NCBI RefSeq assembly: GCF_001908275.1
Contig: NZ_CP018620.1
Location: 372,001-436,000, forward strand
Direction of reading: 5' to 3'
DNA from: Paenibacillus xylanexedens
Lineage (GTDB): Bacteria; Bacillota; Bacilli; Paenibacillales; Paenibacillaceae
DNA length: 64,000 nt
Part shown: positions 35,163-44,107 of the stretch, one piece after another
Layout of the letters: each line of letters begins with the position of its first letter
How positions within the stretch are numbered: the stretch's first letter is position 1
Notes under the pieces: generated by a model
What the model was told of the DNA's origin: nothing
What the model saw: only the letters and a program-made list of their open reading frames with translations
Database searches by the model: none
Position numbers and translations under genes: made by a program

Positions 35163-36536
35163 TCATGAGAGCGGCCCGTGAACCGATAAAGGCAAAATAA
35201 TCGAAGCCTCGGTGCCTTCACCCTCGGTGCTGGTCAGTTCGATCCGTGCTCCAACTGCTCCTGCAAGCTCTTTGGCAAGTGACAATCCCAGACCTGAACC
35301 ACTTGCACCTAAGCTACGTGTTCTGGCCGGATCAACCCGGTAGAATCGGTCAAATACCTTCTCCAGCTCGTCCTCCCGCATACCAATCCCGGTATCCACA
35401 ATCCGAATACGGCACTCTTGTCCCTTGGCTTCTAGTCTGACTTCAATTGCATCTTCACTATACTTCCGGGCATTATCCAGCAAAATAAACAACAGTTGCT
35501 TCAGCTTACTCTCATCGCTGATCGCCCATATTGAACCTGGATCTTCACACCGGACTTCACGGTGATAGGCTTCGCGAAACGCACGTGTGGAGTCTGTAGC
35601 CAGTCTCGTGATATCCACACGCGCCAACTGTACATTCCACTGCTCTGGCTGCTTCGCGAGCAGTAGCAGCTGTTCGGTCATCTCCCGCATACGAACCGAT
35701 TCGGACAGAATCGCTTCTACCGCTTCATCAAATACCTCGGGCCGCTCTTTTCCTCGCCGCTGTAGCAGACTAGCGTAGCTCTCAATAATGGTCAGCGGTG
35801 TTTTGAGCTCATGAGATGCATCGGATACAAACCGTTCCTGTCGCACAAAGTTGGATTCGAGCAGATCCATCATCCGGTTGAACGTCTGTCCCATCGTTTT
35901 CAGTTCATCCTTAGACCCTTCCTCCAGTGGAAGACGCTTGAATTGGCCGCTGGACTGGATATCAGTCATCGTGCGTGTCATCTGCTGAATCGGTCTGGTC
36001 ATTCGATTCGCCAGAATCCGGCTGGAGATAATGGCTGGAATGAGAGCAATAATCGTGACCGCCACAAGCACAGTTCGCAGTACGGACAGACGATTCTCCG
36101 TCTCTGCAATGCTCTCGGTGACCTGTACATTCACCACCTCGCCATCAGGCCAGATGACCGGGACTGATACCCACACATAACCAATCTGTTCAACTTGGGT
36201 ATACTCCGATTTCTTCTCACTTTCGTACTTATAAGGCAGCTTGCTCAGCTGCTCGGAAGCTGCTGTTGTTGTCACCGGGGAACTGGTGCCGTCTTCATTA
36301 ACAATCCGGAGCATGCCGTTCACAGGCGCGTAGGCCCGTAACAAGTCATCCGGCGGAATGGAGCCGGCAGACTGACGCACTCCTTTGACAATAGACTCCG
36401 CTTCCGCTTCCACCCGATTAACCTCGTTATCAATCGACATCCGTTCAAACACGATGTAGACCGACAGGTTCACCGCGATTAACAGCACAGCAAATAATAC
36501 AGACGAATATCCGTAGATTTTACTGCGCAGGCTCAT
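35163..36536 (-). CDS. sensor histidine kinase, OmpR-partner class
   Basis: This 457-residue membrane kinase has two transmembrane segments (about 10-30 and 155-175) flanking an extracellular sensor, then HAMP, the phospho-acceptor helix SDASHELKTPLTII, and the ATPase domain with NARKYS, DTGIGM and GSGLGLSLAKEL boxes. It overlaps the response regulator stop by 4 bases. Neighbouring PepSY genes suggest an envelope-stress or ion signal, as in the YkoGHI set. Confidence 0.88.
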   Translation of the reverse strand: MSLRSKIYGYSSVLFAVLLIAVNLSVYIVFERMSIDNEVNRVEAEAESIVKGVRQSAGSIPPDDLLRAYAPVNGMLRIVNEDGTSSPVTTTAASEQLSKLPYKYESEKKSEYTQVEQIGYVWVSVPVIWPDGEVVNVQVTESIAETENRLSVLRTVLVAVTIIALIPAIISSRILANRMTRPIQQMTRTMTDIQSSGQFKRLPLEEGSKDELKTMGQTFNRMMDLLESNFVRQERFVSDASHELKTPLTIIESYASLLQRRGKERPEVFDEAVEAILSESVRMREMTEQLLLLAKQPEQWNVQLARVDITRLATDSTRAFREAYHREVRCEDPGSIWAISDESKLKQLLFILLDNARKYSEDAIEVRLEAKGQECRIRIVDTGIGMREDELEKVFDRFYRVDPARTRSLGASGSGLGLSLAKELAGAVGARIELTSTEGEGTEASIILPLSVHGPLS

Positions 36537-37288
36537 AACTGTTCCTTCAGGACGTATCCTACGCCCCGTACGGTATGTATTAAGGGTGGTGTGAATCCGT
36601 TATCCACCTTTTTGCGCACATAACGGATGTACACATCCACCACATTAGTATCTCCATAATAATCGTATCCCCACACGGCCTGCACAATCTGATCACGACT
36701 GAGCACCTGACGTTGATTCTGAAGCAGATACACGAGCAGGTCGAACTCACGTGGAGTAAGCTCAATGGCCACACCATCTCGGGATACCTCTCGCGTTCCT
36801 TCATTTAGTTTCAACCCGGCAGCCGTCAACCAGCCCGCCTCAGCTTCGGCCTGATGCCCAGAAGAGTCATTCCCCGTATCAGCAGGTGTAGACGAAGAAG
36901 CGGAAGAAACAACAGACGCCACTGCACTAAGCCGCAATGCAGCCCGAACTCTGGCAAGTAGCTCTTCAATCTGGAACGGCTTGGTGATGTAGTCATTGGC
37001 TCCTAGATCCAGGCCGGATACTTTGTCTTCCACGGAATCTTTGGCAGTGAGCATAATGATCGGAACCGTAGCATCTTTGGCACGAACTCGCCGCAACACT
37101 TCAATTCCACTCAGACCAGGCAACATCACATCCAGCAGAATCAGATCCCACTGTCCTTCAGCATACTTCTCCAGTCCTTCTGTTCCACTACCAGCCTTGC
37201 CCACCTGATACCCCTCATACTGTAGTTCCAGTTCCAGCAGACGTGCTATTTTGGGCTCATCCTCTATGACCAGCACGGCTTCGTTCAT
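36533..37288 (-). CDS. OmpR-family response regulator
   Basis: This 251-residue regulator has a receiver domain (acidic pair IEDEP, phospho-acceptor LILLDVMLPGLSG, Lys in YITKPF) and a C-terminal winged helix (ELTPREFDLLVYLLQNQRQVLSRDQI, VVDVYIRYVRKKV). A serine/alanine-rich linker of about 40 residues (ASVVSSASSSTPADTGNDSS) between them is longer than usual. ATG follows GGGGGAG. It is cotranscribed with the kinase. Confidence 0.9.
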   Translation of the reverse strand: MNEAVLVIEDEPKIARLLELELQYEGYQVGKAGSGTEGLEKYAEGQWDLILLDVMLPGLSGIEVLRRVRAKDATVPIIMLTAKDSVEDKVSGLDLGANDYITKPFQIEELLARVRAALRLSAVASVVSSASSSTPADTGNDSSGHQAEAEAGWLTAAGLKLNEGTREVSRDGVAIELTPREFDLLVYLLQNQRQVLSRDQIVQAVWGYDYYGDTNVVDVYIRYVRKKVDNGFTPPLIHTVRGVGYVLKEQL

Positions 37289-37343
37289 GCAGCGCTCCCC
37301 CTCATCCCCATCATTTCATTCTCCCGTTATCTTACAATAACAT

Positions 37344-37988
37344 CTACAATTTGCCCAAGGCATCTTCAACCGGATGCTCCCCGGCAATTAGATCAAAGGC
37401 CATTCGGTACGTCTTCTCTTCCTGCAAAGAAGCCACGATTACGCGGGCTACATCTTCACGCGGGATGCTTCCTGGCTCCAGATCGGTTCCAACTGCGATC
37501 TTACCTGTGCCCGGTTCATTCTTCAGACCACCTGGACGTATAATCGTGTAATTGAGATCACTTGCAAACAACACACGATCCGCATAATGTTTCGCCACGT
37601 AATAAGGCTTAATGGACTCTGACCATTTCTCCCGTTAATCTGCGCCATACGCACTGACCAGAATATATCTGGAGATTCCTTGCTGCTCTGCGGCTTCCAT
37701 CGTTTTCACCGCACCGTCGAGATCAATAAGCAGTGTTTTGTCCTGACCGGTAGATCCGCCAGAACCGGCCGTAAACACAATGGCATTATGATCCTTCATT
37801 GCCTGAGCCAAATCCTCTACACTACCCTCCAGGTCACCAATCACCACATCTGCACCGAGTTCCTTCAGTGCATCCGCCTGCTCCAGTTTGCGGATCATAG
37901 CCGTTACTTTATGTTTGCCTTCCTGTGCCAGCTGTTCCACCACAAACTTTCCGATTTGTCCATTTGCTCCTATAACTAAAACGTTCAT
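37344..37988 (-). pseudogene. NAD(P)-binding atypical SDR (YhfK-like), broken by one stop codon
   Basis: The frame encodes 117 residues starting MNVLVIGANGQIGKFVVEQL, reaches TAA at 37637-37635, and continues in the same frame for 96 more codons (REKWSESIKPYYVAKHYADRV..., then IIRPGGLKNEPGTGKI). The total of 214 codons equals the normal length of this family and nothing is missing. The family usually has a residue such as Gln before REKW, so CAA or CAG to TAA is the likely change. Either the gene is recently inactivated, or the C-terminal part restarts at GTG 37598, or the base is a sequencing error. The intact protein would be a soluble NAD(P)H-binding reductase-like enzyme. Confidence 0.8.
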
Positions 37989-38075
37989 ACGTCATTCTCC
38001 TCTCAGTTGAACGGATGGCTTGTTGCTGCTCCCCGTTCTTTTTATTTAAAGATACTCATCCTATAATTTAAACGA

Positions 38076-38101
38076 AAGCCGGCGCTTCTAAGCGCCGGCT
38101 T
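38076..38101. other. perfect hairpin without T-run
   Basis: AAGCCGGCGCTT and AAGCGCCGGCTT form a perfect 12-bp stem with a 2-base loop. It is neither flanked by a good T-run nor inside a gene. It lies in the 37989-38302 gap, which also holds the ndh terminator at 38262-38286. Confidence 0.6.
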
Positions 38102-38261
38102 CATGTCCATGCCCGTTCAGTACCTCTATGAAATGTGAAGGATTCCATCGTTCCTTTAATATGCCATATCCCCTAGGTACTTTATACGCGACCTCACATC
38201 GACCACTTCTGCCGCACCTTTTTCATCTGAATATCTGTTATTCTTTGTAATGGTGACAACC

Positions 38262-38286
38262 AAAAAGGACGCCCAAAAGGGCGCCC
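38262..38286 (-). terminator. terminator of the DUF1641-ndh operon
   Basis: GGGCGCCC and GGGCGTCC pair around TTTT, followed by TTTTTGG on the minus strand, 17 bases past the ndh stop. Confidence 0.8.
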
Positions 38287-38302
38287 TTGAATGGCATTAA
38301 GA

Positions 38303-39484
38303 TTAGTAAGCCAGTGCGAACAAACCGTGAATGTGAGCCAGGTAACGGATGTTACTTGCTTCTTTCATCATGGTTGCAGGCAGACCTTTCAGACGAGTCT
38401 GGTTGCCACCGATCATGCCGACAGCATCTTTACGACCCAGACTTCCCAGCGTACCGGAGAATACTGGTGTGAAGGATTCCATTGCGCCACCTTTGAACAT
38501 AACGCCCAAGTTGTGACCAATAGTCTCACCCATTTGCCAAGCCAATTGTGCTGTTGGAGGGTAAGGGCGAGCGCCTTCGCTAGGGAAGACCACTGCGCTA
38601 TCACCAGCAACAAACACGTCTTTGTGAGAAGTAGATTGCAGAACTTCCGTAACTTTCGCACGGCCACGATCCACTTCAATTCCGCTGTTAGCAACAACAG
38701 CGTTGCCTTGTACGCCACCTGTCCATACGAGTGTGTTCGTAGGGATGGAGCTGCCGTCTTTCAGCAGAACTTCGTTTTCTTTCATCTCGGTAATCGCTAC
38801 GCCAACGATGAAGTTAACGCCACGTTTCTCAAGACTTGATTTAGCACGTTCAACCAGCTCTGGCGGGAATCCTGCCAGGATGGAAGGACCTGCTTCAACT
38901 GTGTACAGGGATACTTCTTTGAAGTCGATGCCTTTTTCTTGACATACAGCAGGAAGCAGGTCAGCGAATTCGCCAACAAGCTCAATACCTGTCAAGCCGC
39001 CGCCACCAATAACAAACGTAGCGTCTGCTTTGTTGCCGGACTGTTTGTAAGCATCAAGACGTGCTTCAACGTGTGCACGAATACGGTTTGCATCGCTAAC
39101 CGATTTGAGCGTGAAGCTGTACTCTTGCAATCCCGGAATTCCGAAGAATGCCGTTTCGCTGCCCAAGGCAACAACAAGTGCATCGTAAGAGTATGTGGAG
39201 CCGCTGGTCATCAGAACTTTCTTCTCGTCCGGCTTGATTGTATCCACCGTATCGATTTTCAAGTTCACGTTTTTGCCACGCAGCAATTTTTCAAGTGGAA
39301 GAGCAACTGCTTGTTCAGCAATGCTTCCCGCTGCAAGACGGTGCAGTTCCGTGATAATTTGGTGTGTAGGGTAACGGTTCACGACAGTAATTGTCGCTTC
39401 TTCCGGAGACAAGTATTGACGCGCAGTCAATGCAGTCAACAGACCGCCGTATCCTCCACCCAAGATCAAAATTTGCTTCGACAT
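38303..39484 (-). CDS. ndh: type II NADH dehydrogenase
   Basis: This 393-residue flavoprotein has an N-terminal FAD-binding GGGYGGL and a second nucleotide fold (VIGGGGLTGIELVGE) for NADH; VFVAGDSAV is the flavin-contacting end motif. It oxidises NADH and reduces menaquinone at the inner membrane face without proton pumping. The second ATG (39484) has GGAGG 6 bases upstream. It directly follows a DUF1641 gene, the same order as yjlC-yjlD in Bacillus subtilis. Confidence 0.9.
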   Translation of the reverse strand: MSKQILILGGGYGGLLTALTARQYLSPEEATITVVNRYPTHQIITELHRLAAGSIAEQAVALPLEKLLRGKNVNLKIDTVDTIKPDEKKVLMTSGSTYSYDALVVALGSETAFFGIPGLQEYSFTLKSVSDANRIRAHVEARLDAYKQSGNKADATFVIGGGGLTGIELVGEFADLLPAVCQEKGIDFKEVSLYTVEAGPSILAGFPPELVERAKSSLEKRGVNFIVGVAITEMKENEVLLKDGSSIPTNTLVWTGGVQGNAVVANSGIEVDRGRAKVTEVLQSTSHKDVFVAGDSAVVFPSEGARPYPPTAQLAWQMGETIGHNLGVMFKGGAMESFTPVFSGTLGSLGRKDAVGMIGGNQTRLKGLPATMMKEASNIRYLAHIHGLFALAY

Positions 39485-39508
39485 ATCCATCCTCCGTTCT
39501 TCTAAGTC

Positions 39509-39955
39509 TTAACGTTTCGGTTGTTGACGCTCGTTCAAGATGCTCAAGAAAGATTGAGCAAAACGAAGCGATTGTTGTACGTTTGGATCTTTAAGCATTT
39601 TCAGCATAGCGAACAAGCCAACTGAAGTTTGCTCTGTTTGCGCACGGTCATTGGCTTCGATGGCAGCAGAAGCTACACCTTTAGCTTTGTCTACAACAGG
39701 CTTAGCGAACTCGCCCATTGCGCTCATTGTGTCGCTGATCAGAACTTTGTCTGTTGCTACACTTTGTGCAAAGTCATAAGCTTTTGTCATAGCAGTAACC
39801 ATTTCAGCCAATTTAGGCAGGTTCTCCACCAGAACGGTTAAAGACTCCTGTACCTCAGGCTTCATCAGTTGATCCAGAACGTCCAAGGACTGGCGCTCGG
39901 AAACGTTGGCACCTTCTGTAACTGGCACCTCTTGTTGAGTAGGCGATTGTGACAT
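39509..39955 (-). CDS. DUF1641 protein (YjlC-like)
   Basis: This 148-residue soluble, mostly helical protein has the DUF1641 core (VLDQLMKPEVQESLTVLVENLPKLAEMVTAM) and the tail SVGLFAMLKMLKDPNVQQSL. Its function is unknown, but the family is encoded with ndh or formate dehydrogenase genes, suggesting a redox accessory role. ATG at 39955 has AAAGGAGG 10 bases upstream. Confidence 0.85.
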   Translation of the reverse strand: MSQSPTQQEVPVTEGANVSERQSLDVLDQLMKPEVQESLTVLVENLPKLAEMVTAMTKAYDFAQSVATDKVLISDTMSAMGEFAKPVVDKAKGVASAAIEANDRAQTEQTSVGLFAMLKMLKDPNVQQSLRFAQSFLSILNERQQPKR

Positions 39956-40237
39956 AAGAGAAAGTCCTCCTTTACTTTGGGATAGAAGTCCGCGACTTTC
40001 ATGATGCCTGTCAAGCAGAGCCGAACCACAAAATACATCGAATACATTTAAATGTACCAAATTTCACACAATAGGATGAGCGTAGCTCAGGGCCACTCCC
40101 GTATCATGCATTGTATCTTGGATCTATTGCGGACAACATGTGTTGACGCACAAAACGACAAGCAGGCCGAAACCGAACTCTATACCCTTATATTACACCT
40201 CTTACACATGAACATGAAAAAGAAATTTTTTACACTT

Positions 40238-40282
40238 GTGAAGATATTGTGAACATTGTAACAAAATCGATTTTTTTGTCAA
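40238..40282 (-). promoter_or_regulatory. promoter of DUF1641-ndh with Rex-like site
   Basis: On the minus strand TTGACA (40282-40277), 16 bases, TACAAT (40260-40255). TTGTTACAATGTTCACAA (40264-40247) overlaps the minus-10 and matches 12 of 14 defined positions of the Rex consensus TTGTGAA-N4-TTCACAA, with another TTCACAA just downstream. NADH-responsive control by Rex is known for Bacillus yjlC-ndh. Confidence 0.6.
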
Positions 40283-40645
40283 CCCATGAAGGCAAGCTAA
40301 CACCGCCGATCCTCCTGTCCAAGATCCGTATTCCTACCACATGTGGTATTAAGACAAGATCACATATGACCAGATGTGCGATATGTACACAAGGAAGGAT
40401 TTGTTTATCCAAATGTTCAGGAATTGTTTTCCAATATCACAATTTTCATGCAACGAAATTGGTCACTATCGTTATTATGCAGCGTTGGGCTCAGCCTTAT
40501 TCCAACATTGAGACATCTTTTCTATTTCAAGTATGAACCTCTTGCGTCACGAATGCAAAAAAAAGACAGAAAGAAGGCCTGACGGATCGCCCTGCCTCCT
40601 GATACTTGTTTTCACTTTTTGCCCGATCTGATCGGTACAATTAGG
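40283..40645. other. gap without recognised gene
   Basis: Frames of up to 95 codons exist on the plus strand but none has a ribosome site or family resemblance. No clear hairpin with T-run was found for the sigma gene that ends at 40646. Confidence 0.4.
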
Positions 40646-42445
40646 TCAAACCATAACTATTTCTGGGGAATACTGATCCATTTCTTCAAGCAATGCTTTT
40701 ATTGCAACGACGGCGGCTCGCTCCAATTCCTCCACTTCCAGCAGTATCGAGATGGCCTGATCCGCATGAAGCTTCTCATTAGGCAGTCCTCCATCTGGAA
40801 AAGGAAATAATTCTGCGAGTGTATTTAACTTTTGGGACATGTTTCGATATAACTCTTCTGCCTGAAGACAGAATGGAATCAAGCTGGAATAGCTGGCAAT
40901 CGAAGCCCACTTTAGTGAAAGTTCTTTGAAAAACTCACTTGCATAACGTCTTGCATCCCACAAAACCGCAATGTTATAGGCGTGACCATTCGGTTCTACC
41001 CGTCTGTATTGTAGGGCTTCTCTCCAGACTGCATAGGCAGCCACACCACTGACTGTGTTCGGCAAGGTATACGGGTCCTCTCCAAGATAATGAGCCAACG
41101 TAGCTGTCAGTGCCGCGCGCAAGTTCATTTCTCGTATCATGCCATCTGATTCCGCTACCAGTACAAATACTTCCTGATTCACGCCCCGGCCTACATGATC
41201 ATAGGCAATTGTTCCTGATTTAATGAAATCGGTACCGTATAGGATCCGGGCTGCATCATCATAGCCATAGATCAACCCGAATTCGGGAATATTCAGGTCC
41301 CACACGACGGCCGGAATTCCCCGATGAATGGCGTAACGTATCAGGGAGAGTGCCTGAACAAGTCTTGGATTAAGCAACCTTTTCCCCTTCGCTTTCTCCT
41401 CTAGCATCGAAGGATCGACCAGATTGGCATTGAGTCCCGCTTCGCTCGCCAAAGCCTCAACCGCATGGGAACGATAACCCATATGTTGCAATCCTCTTGT
41501 AAGCACCTCTTTGAAGTTATAGGCGGTAGGTCCAGCAATATGTATGTCCTGAGGCAGGATGGTCAAACGAAAAGAAAGTCCACTCATCCCCATAACCATG
41601 GGGAGAGACGGAGATGGATCGATATAACCTAACATCTCGTGAATGGATGCTGCTGCCGAGTTCCAGGTTTGGGGAGTCCGAAACGAGAGGGGTTCCTCCA
41701 GAGTCACTCGATTTTGCCCGAGTGAATTCCACTCGGCCAGCATTTCTTCTACAGATAAATGAATATGAAGCTGAGACACTTTTTTACGTGAACGGGACAG
41801 AATTTGATACACATTGGCACTTGTCAGGTTGAATTTGCAGGCCATTTCTTGCGGTGACAGCTGCTCCATCCAATATGATGTGAAGACCTGTTGTTCTCTT
41901 TCATTCAGACAACCCAACAGCCTGTGGAGATTGTTCCTCATTTCCTGCTGAGCAACAGCTTGATACGGATCATTGCCTGTCTCCTGCGAGCTTCGATTTG
42001 AGTCATTCAAAAGATGATTCAGCGTCATGTCGAGCGAGTCTTGATCGCTCCATGAGGCATCATCGGCTCCGAATCCAAATGCAAAGAACGAAGAAAAATG
42101 TTGTTCCCGCTGCTGCTTTTGGCGCTGCATATGTGAGTACGCCTGATTACGTACAATACGCTGCATCCAGGCCATAAAACGCTCAGCATTCTGAAGCTGT
42201 CCCATATGAATGAACGCACGAATAAGCCCATCCTGTAAAATGTCTTCTGCGAGATAAGAATCATACGTAAGCGCTCGCACATAACGAAACAATTGCCCAC
42301 GGTAACGGTGAATCAACTCTCCAAAGGCCTCTGTATCCCCCGTTTGGGCTCGTTGGATAAGCGCGATATCCGGCTCCTTTTGCCGATCCTCTAATATCTC
42401 ATCTTCCCCTGGCCTGATATGGCGATTGTTAGTTAATCCATCCAT
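40646..42445 (-). CDS. ECF-type sigma factor fused to a large BtrH_N-like C-terminal domain
   Basis: Residues about 25-110 are a sigma-70 region 2 (LIQRAQTGDTEAFGELIHRYRGQLFRYV, DILQDGLIRAFIHMGQL). About 165-225 are region 4 (CLNEREQQVFTSYWMEQLSPQEMACKFNLTSANVYQILSRSRKKV). A further ~370 residues follow, three times the normal length of an ECF factor. Their start (GYIDPSPSLPMVMGMSGLSFRLTI) and middle (IRYAIHRGIPAVVWDLNIPEFGLIYGYDD) resemble the papain-like BtrH_N fold, without an obvious catalytic Cys. This may be a built-in sensor that controls promoter binding. AAGGGAG precedes the ATG. It lies 37 bases after a gene for a related-looking enzyme; no anti-sigma gene is adjacent. Confidence 0.8.
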   Translation of the reverse strand: MDGLTNNRHIRPGEDEILEDRQKEPDIALIQRAQTGDTEAFGELIHRYRGQLFRYVRALTYDSYLAEDILQDGLIRAFIHMGQLQNAERFMAWMQRIVRNQAYSHMQRQKQQREQHFSSFFAFGFGADDASWSDQDSLDMTLNHLLNDSNRSSQETGNDPYQAVAQQEMRNNLHRLLGCLNEREQQVFTSYWMEQLSPQEMACKFNLTSANVYQILSRSRKKVSQLHIHLSVEEMLAEWNSLGQNRVTLEEPLSFRTPQTWNSAAASIHEMLGYIDPSPSLPMVMGMSGLSFRLTILPQDIHIAGPTAYNFKEVLTRGLQHMGYRSHAVEALASEAGLNANLVDPSMLEEKAKGKRLLNPRLVQALSLIRYAIHRGIPAVVWDLNIPEFGLIYGYDDAARILYGTDFIKSGTIAYDHVGRGVNQEVFVLVAESDGMIREMNLRAALTATLAHYLGEDPYTLPNTVSGVAAYAVWREALQYRRVEPNGHAYNIAVLWDARRYASEFFKELSLKWASIASYSSLIPFCLQAEELYRNMSQKLNTLAELFPFPDGGLPNEKLHADQAISILLEVEELERAAVVAIKALLEEMDQYSPEIVMV

Positions 42446-42482
42446 GTATATCTCCCTTTCTTATAGCGTCGCTTCACTTTCA

Positions 42483-43415
42483 TTACTCCATCTTCAAAAT
42501 AGAAGCTGCGATCATGGCTTCCGTCTCCGCGAGTGCCACCATGATTGTCGCAGCAGCCTCCCAGTTCCGAGAGACCAGACGGGATTGGCATTCACCGAAT
42601 TGGCGGGATTGTGCGTATTTCAAAGCAGAAAGGTCAGGATGGATTGTGTTAAAAAACAAACCATAATCATGGGCACGACGCGCGCCTACTGGCAGAGCAA
42701 AATACACATAATGAGCCCACTCATTACCATCGATTGCTCCAGCACGAACCTGTTCCGCCTTATGCAGAATGGCTGAAGCTCCGGTTCGTCCTTCCTGTGC
42801 AGCAATATCATGGGTCTGTTCTGTAAGGGTTGATTTGAACCAAGTGAAAGCCCGGCGGTTAATCTCCTCCAGATCAGGATGTTCAATGCGTTCAGGACTC
42901 CACCATCGTCGATACACACCACTACTCCATGGGAATTCAGACTTCCATGCTTCCTCAAGTTTATCCAGTGTCAGGAAGACATTCGGAAATCCAGCCGGGT
43001 CATGCAGACATATTTCATCGCCCCTCATATTGAGCGCAACTACATAATGATCGCAACCACCCAGGTTGGGAGAGTTGGGATTGTAGACGAGTTTGCCCAT
43101 ATCCAGCGGCCCCATCATCACAGGGCCCTGCTTCAAAGCCTCTCTTAGCTCATCTACAGGCATCTCTGTACCCCGTGCTTGCACACTTTCGCGCACACTA
43201 AATCCCAGAATGCTCATCGCCTTGCTGATGGCCAGATCAGGACTGGAGGTACAGTTATCAAAAAAAAGCATATCTTCCTGCGTTCGAAAGGCCCCTAGTG
43301 AAAAGCCACCGATGGTTTCAAGCAGACCGGGATCTATCTTTTCTCCAATGGACGACAGCAGCATTGAAGCTGAATTGGCGTAACAATACGCACCATTTCC
43401 AATATAATTGCTCAT
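42483..43415 (-). CDS. papain/C39-like (BtrH_N-type) protein, probable cysteine peptidase or acyltransferase
   Basis: This 310-residue soluble protein starts GNGAYCYANSASMLLSSIG, whose Cys is placed like the nucleophile of papain/C39/BtrH_N folds. GGCDHYVVALN provides the His and CLHDPAG an Asp/Asn position. The C-terminal 130 residues are helical and of unknown type. BtrH transfers an acyl group from a carrier protein in butirosin biosynthesis; others in the superfamily are peptidases. The ATG at 43415 has AGAGGA 9 bases upstream. It is the first gene of a two-gene operon with the sigma fusion protein and may make or destroy its signal. Confidence 0.7.
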   Translation of the reverse strand: MSNYIGNGAYCYANSASMLLSSIGEKIDPGLLETIGGFSLGAFRTQEDMLFFDNCTSSPDLAISKAMSILGFSVRESVQARGTEMPVDELREALKQGPVMMGPLDMGKLVYNPNSPNLGGCDHYVVALNMRGDEICLHDPAGFPNVFLTLDKLEEAWKSEFPWSSGVYRRWWSPERIEHPDLEEINRRAFTWFKSTLTEQTHDIAAQEGRTGASAILHKAEQVRAGAIDGNEWAHYVYFALPVGARRAHDYGLFFNTIHPDLSALKYAQSRQFGECQSRLVSRNWEAAATIMVALAETEAMIAASILKME

Positions 43416-43607
43416 ATCATAACATCCTCTCATTCCTTTAATGAAGCACGCAATTAAGCAATGCCTATACTTATACTGACTCTTCGTACAGATCATTTCT
43501 GACAGAATATCCAGAACAAATTTCTGACCGCCACGAAATAGTGAACGTTTAGAATGCGGACATCCCGGTTAATAAGGACTACACCAGAAACGAAGGAGAT
43601 GTTCGAT

Positions 43608-43784
43608 ATGAGTAATTCAACTGGCGACAAAATCAAAGCAGGCGTAAATAAAGCCAAAGGCGAAGTGAAGGATCAGATCGGTAATGCAACCAACAACAGA
43701 TCCCTTCAGGCTGAGGGTAAAAAAGACAAAGCCAAAGGTGCTGTACAGGATAAAATTGCCGACATTAAAAAAGATCATCACTAG
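43608..43784 (+). CDS. CsbD family stress protein
   Basis: This 58-residue hydrophilic protein matches the CsbD family: DKIKAGVNKAKGEVKDQIGNAT, then a second Lys/Gly-rich helix (GKKDKAKGAVQDKIADIK). CsbD-like proteins are general-stress induced and of unknown mechanism. The ATG at 43608 has AAGGAG 9 bases upstream. GTTTAG-N14-GGTTAAT (from about 43546) faintly resembles a SigB-type promoter. Confidence 0.88.
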   Translation: MSNSTGDKIKAGVNKAKGEVKDQIGNATNNRSLQAEGKKDKAKGAVQDKIADIKKDHH

Positions 43785-43892
43785 ATCCTTTTAATGTGAG
43801 GTCCAACAGCACGAAGATTTCGTGCAATAGATCGTTTTAAAATAGCCTGACCGTCCGTGTTCGGATGAAATTCGAAAATGAGACGGAGGCGC

Positions 43893-43942
43893 AAAAAAGC
43901 CAAGGAAGGTGTTACTCAATACACCCTTCCCTGGCTTTTTTT
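43893..43942 (+). terminator. terminator downstream of the CsbD gene
   Basis: AAAAAGCCAAGGAAGG(TGT) pairs with (ACA)CCCTTCCCTGGCTTTTT with one mismatch. It is a strong stem and lies in the otherwise empty 43785-44107 gap. Confidence 0.85.
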
Positions 43943-44107
43943 GTGCGTTCTATACTGCTGGAACTGCGTATCTTGCCATATCGATAATGAAACTGCGCGT
44001 TTCCCTTGTTGTAGAACTTATGAACTGAGTGCGATCTTGCGATGACACATGTTTATTTTTTGTTCGTCTTTGAGTTTATAGGGTAATTTATAGCGAGGTG
44101 ATGTGAG

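Noticed and set aside
40249..40582. Two plus-strand frames of 68-95 codons between ndh and the sigma gene
   Set aside because: No ribosome site at either start and no recognisable composition or motif; one overlaps the DUF1641-ndh promoter.
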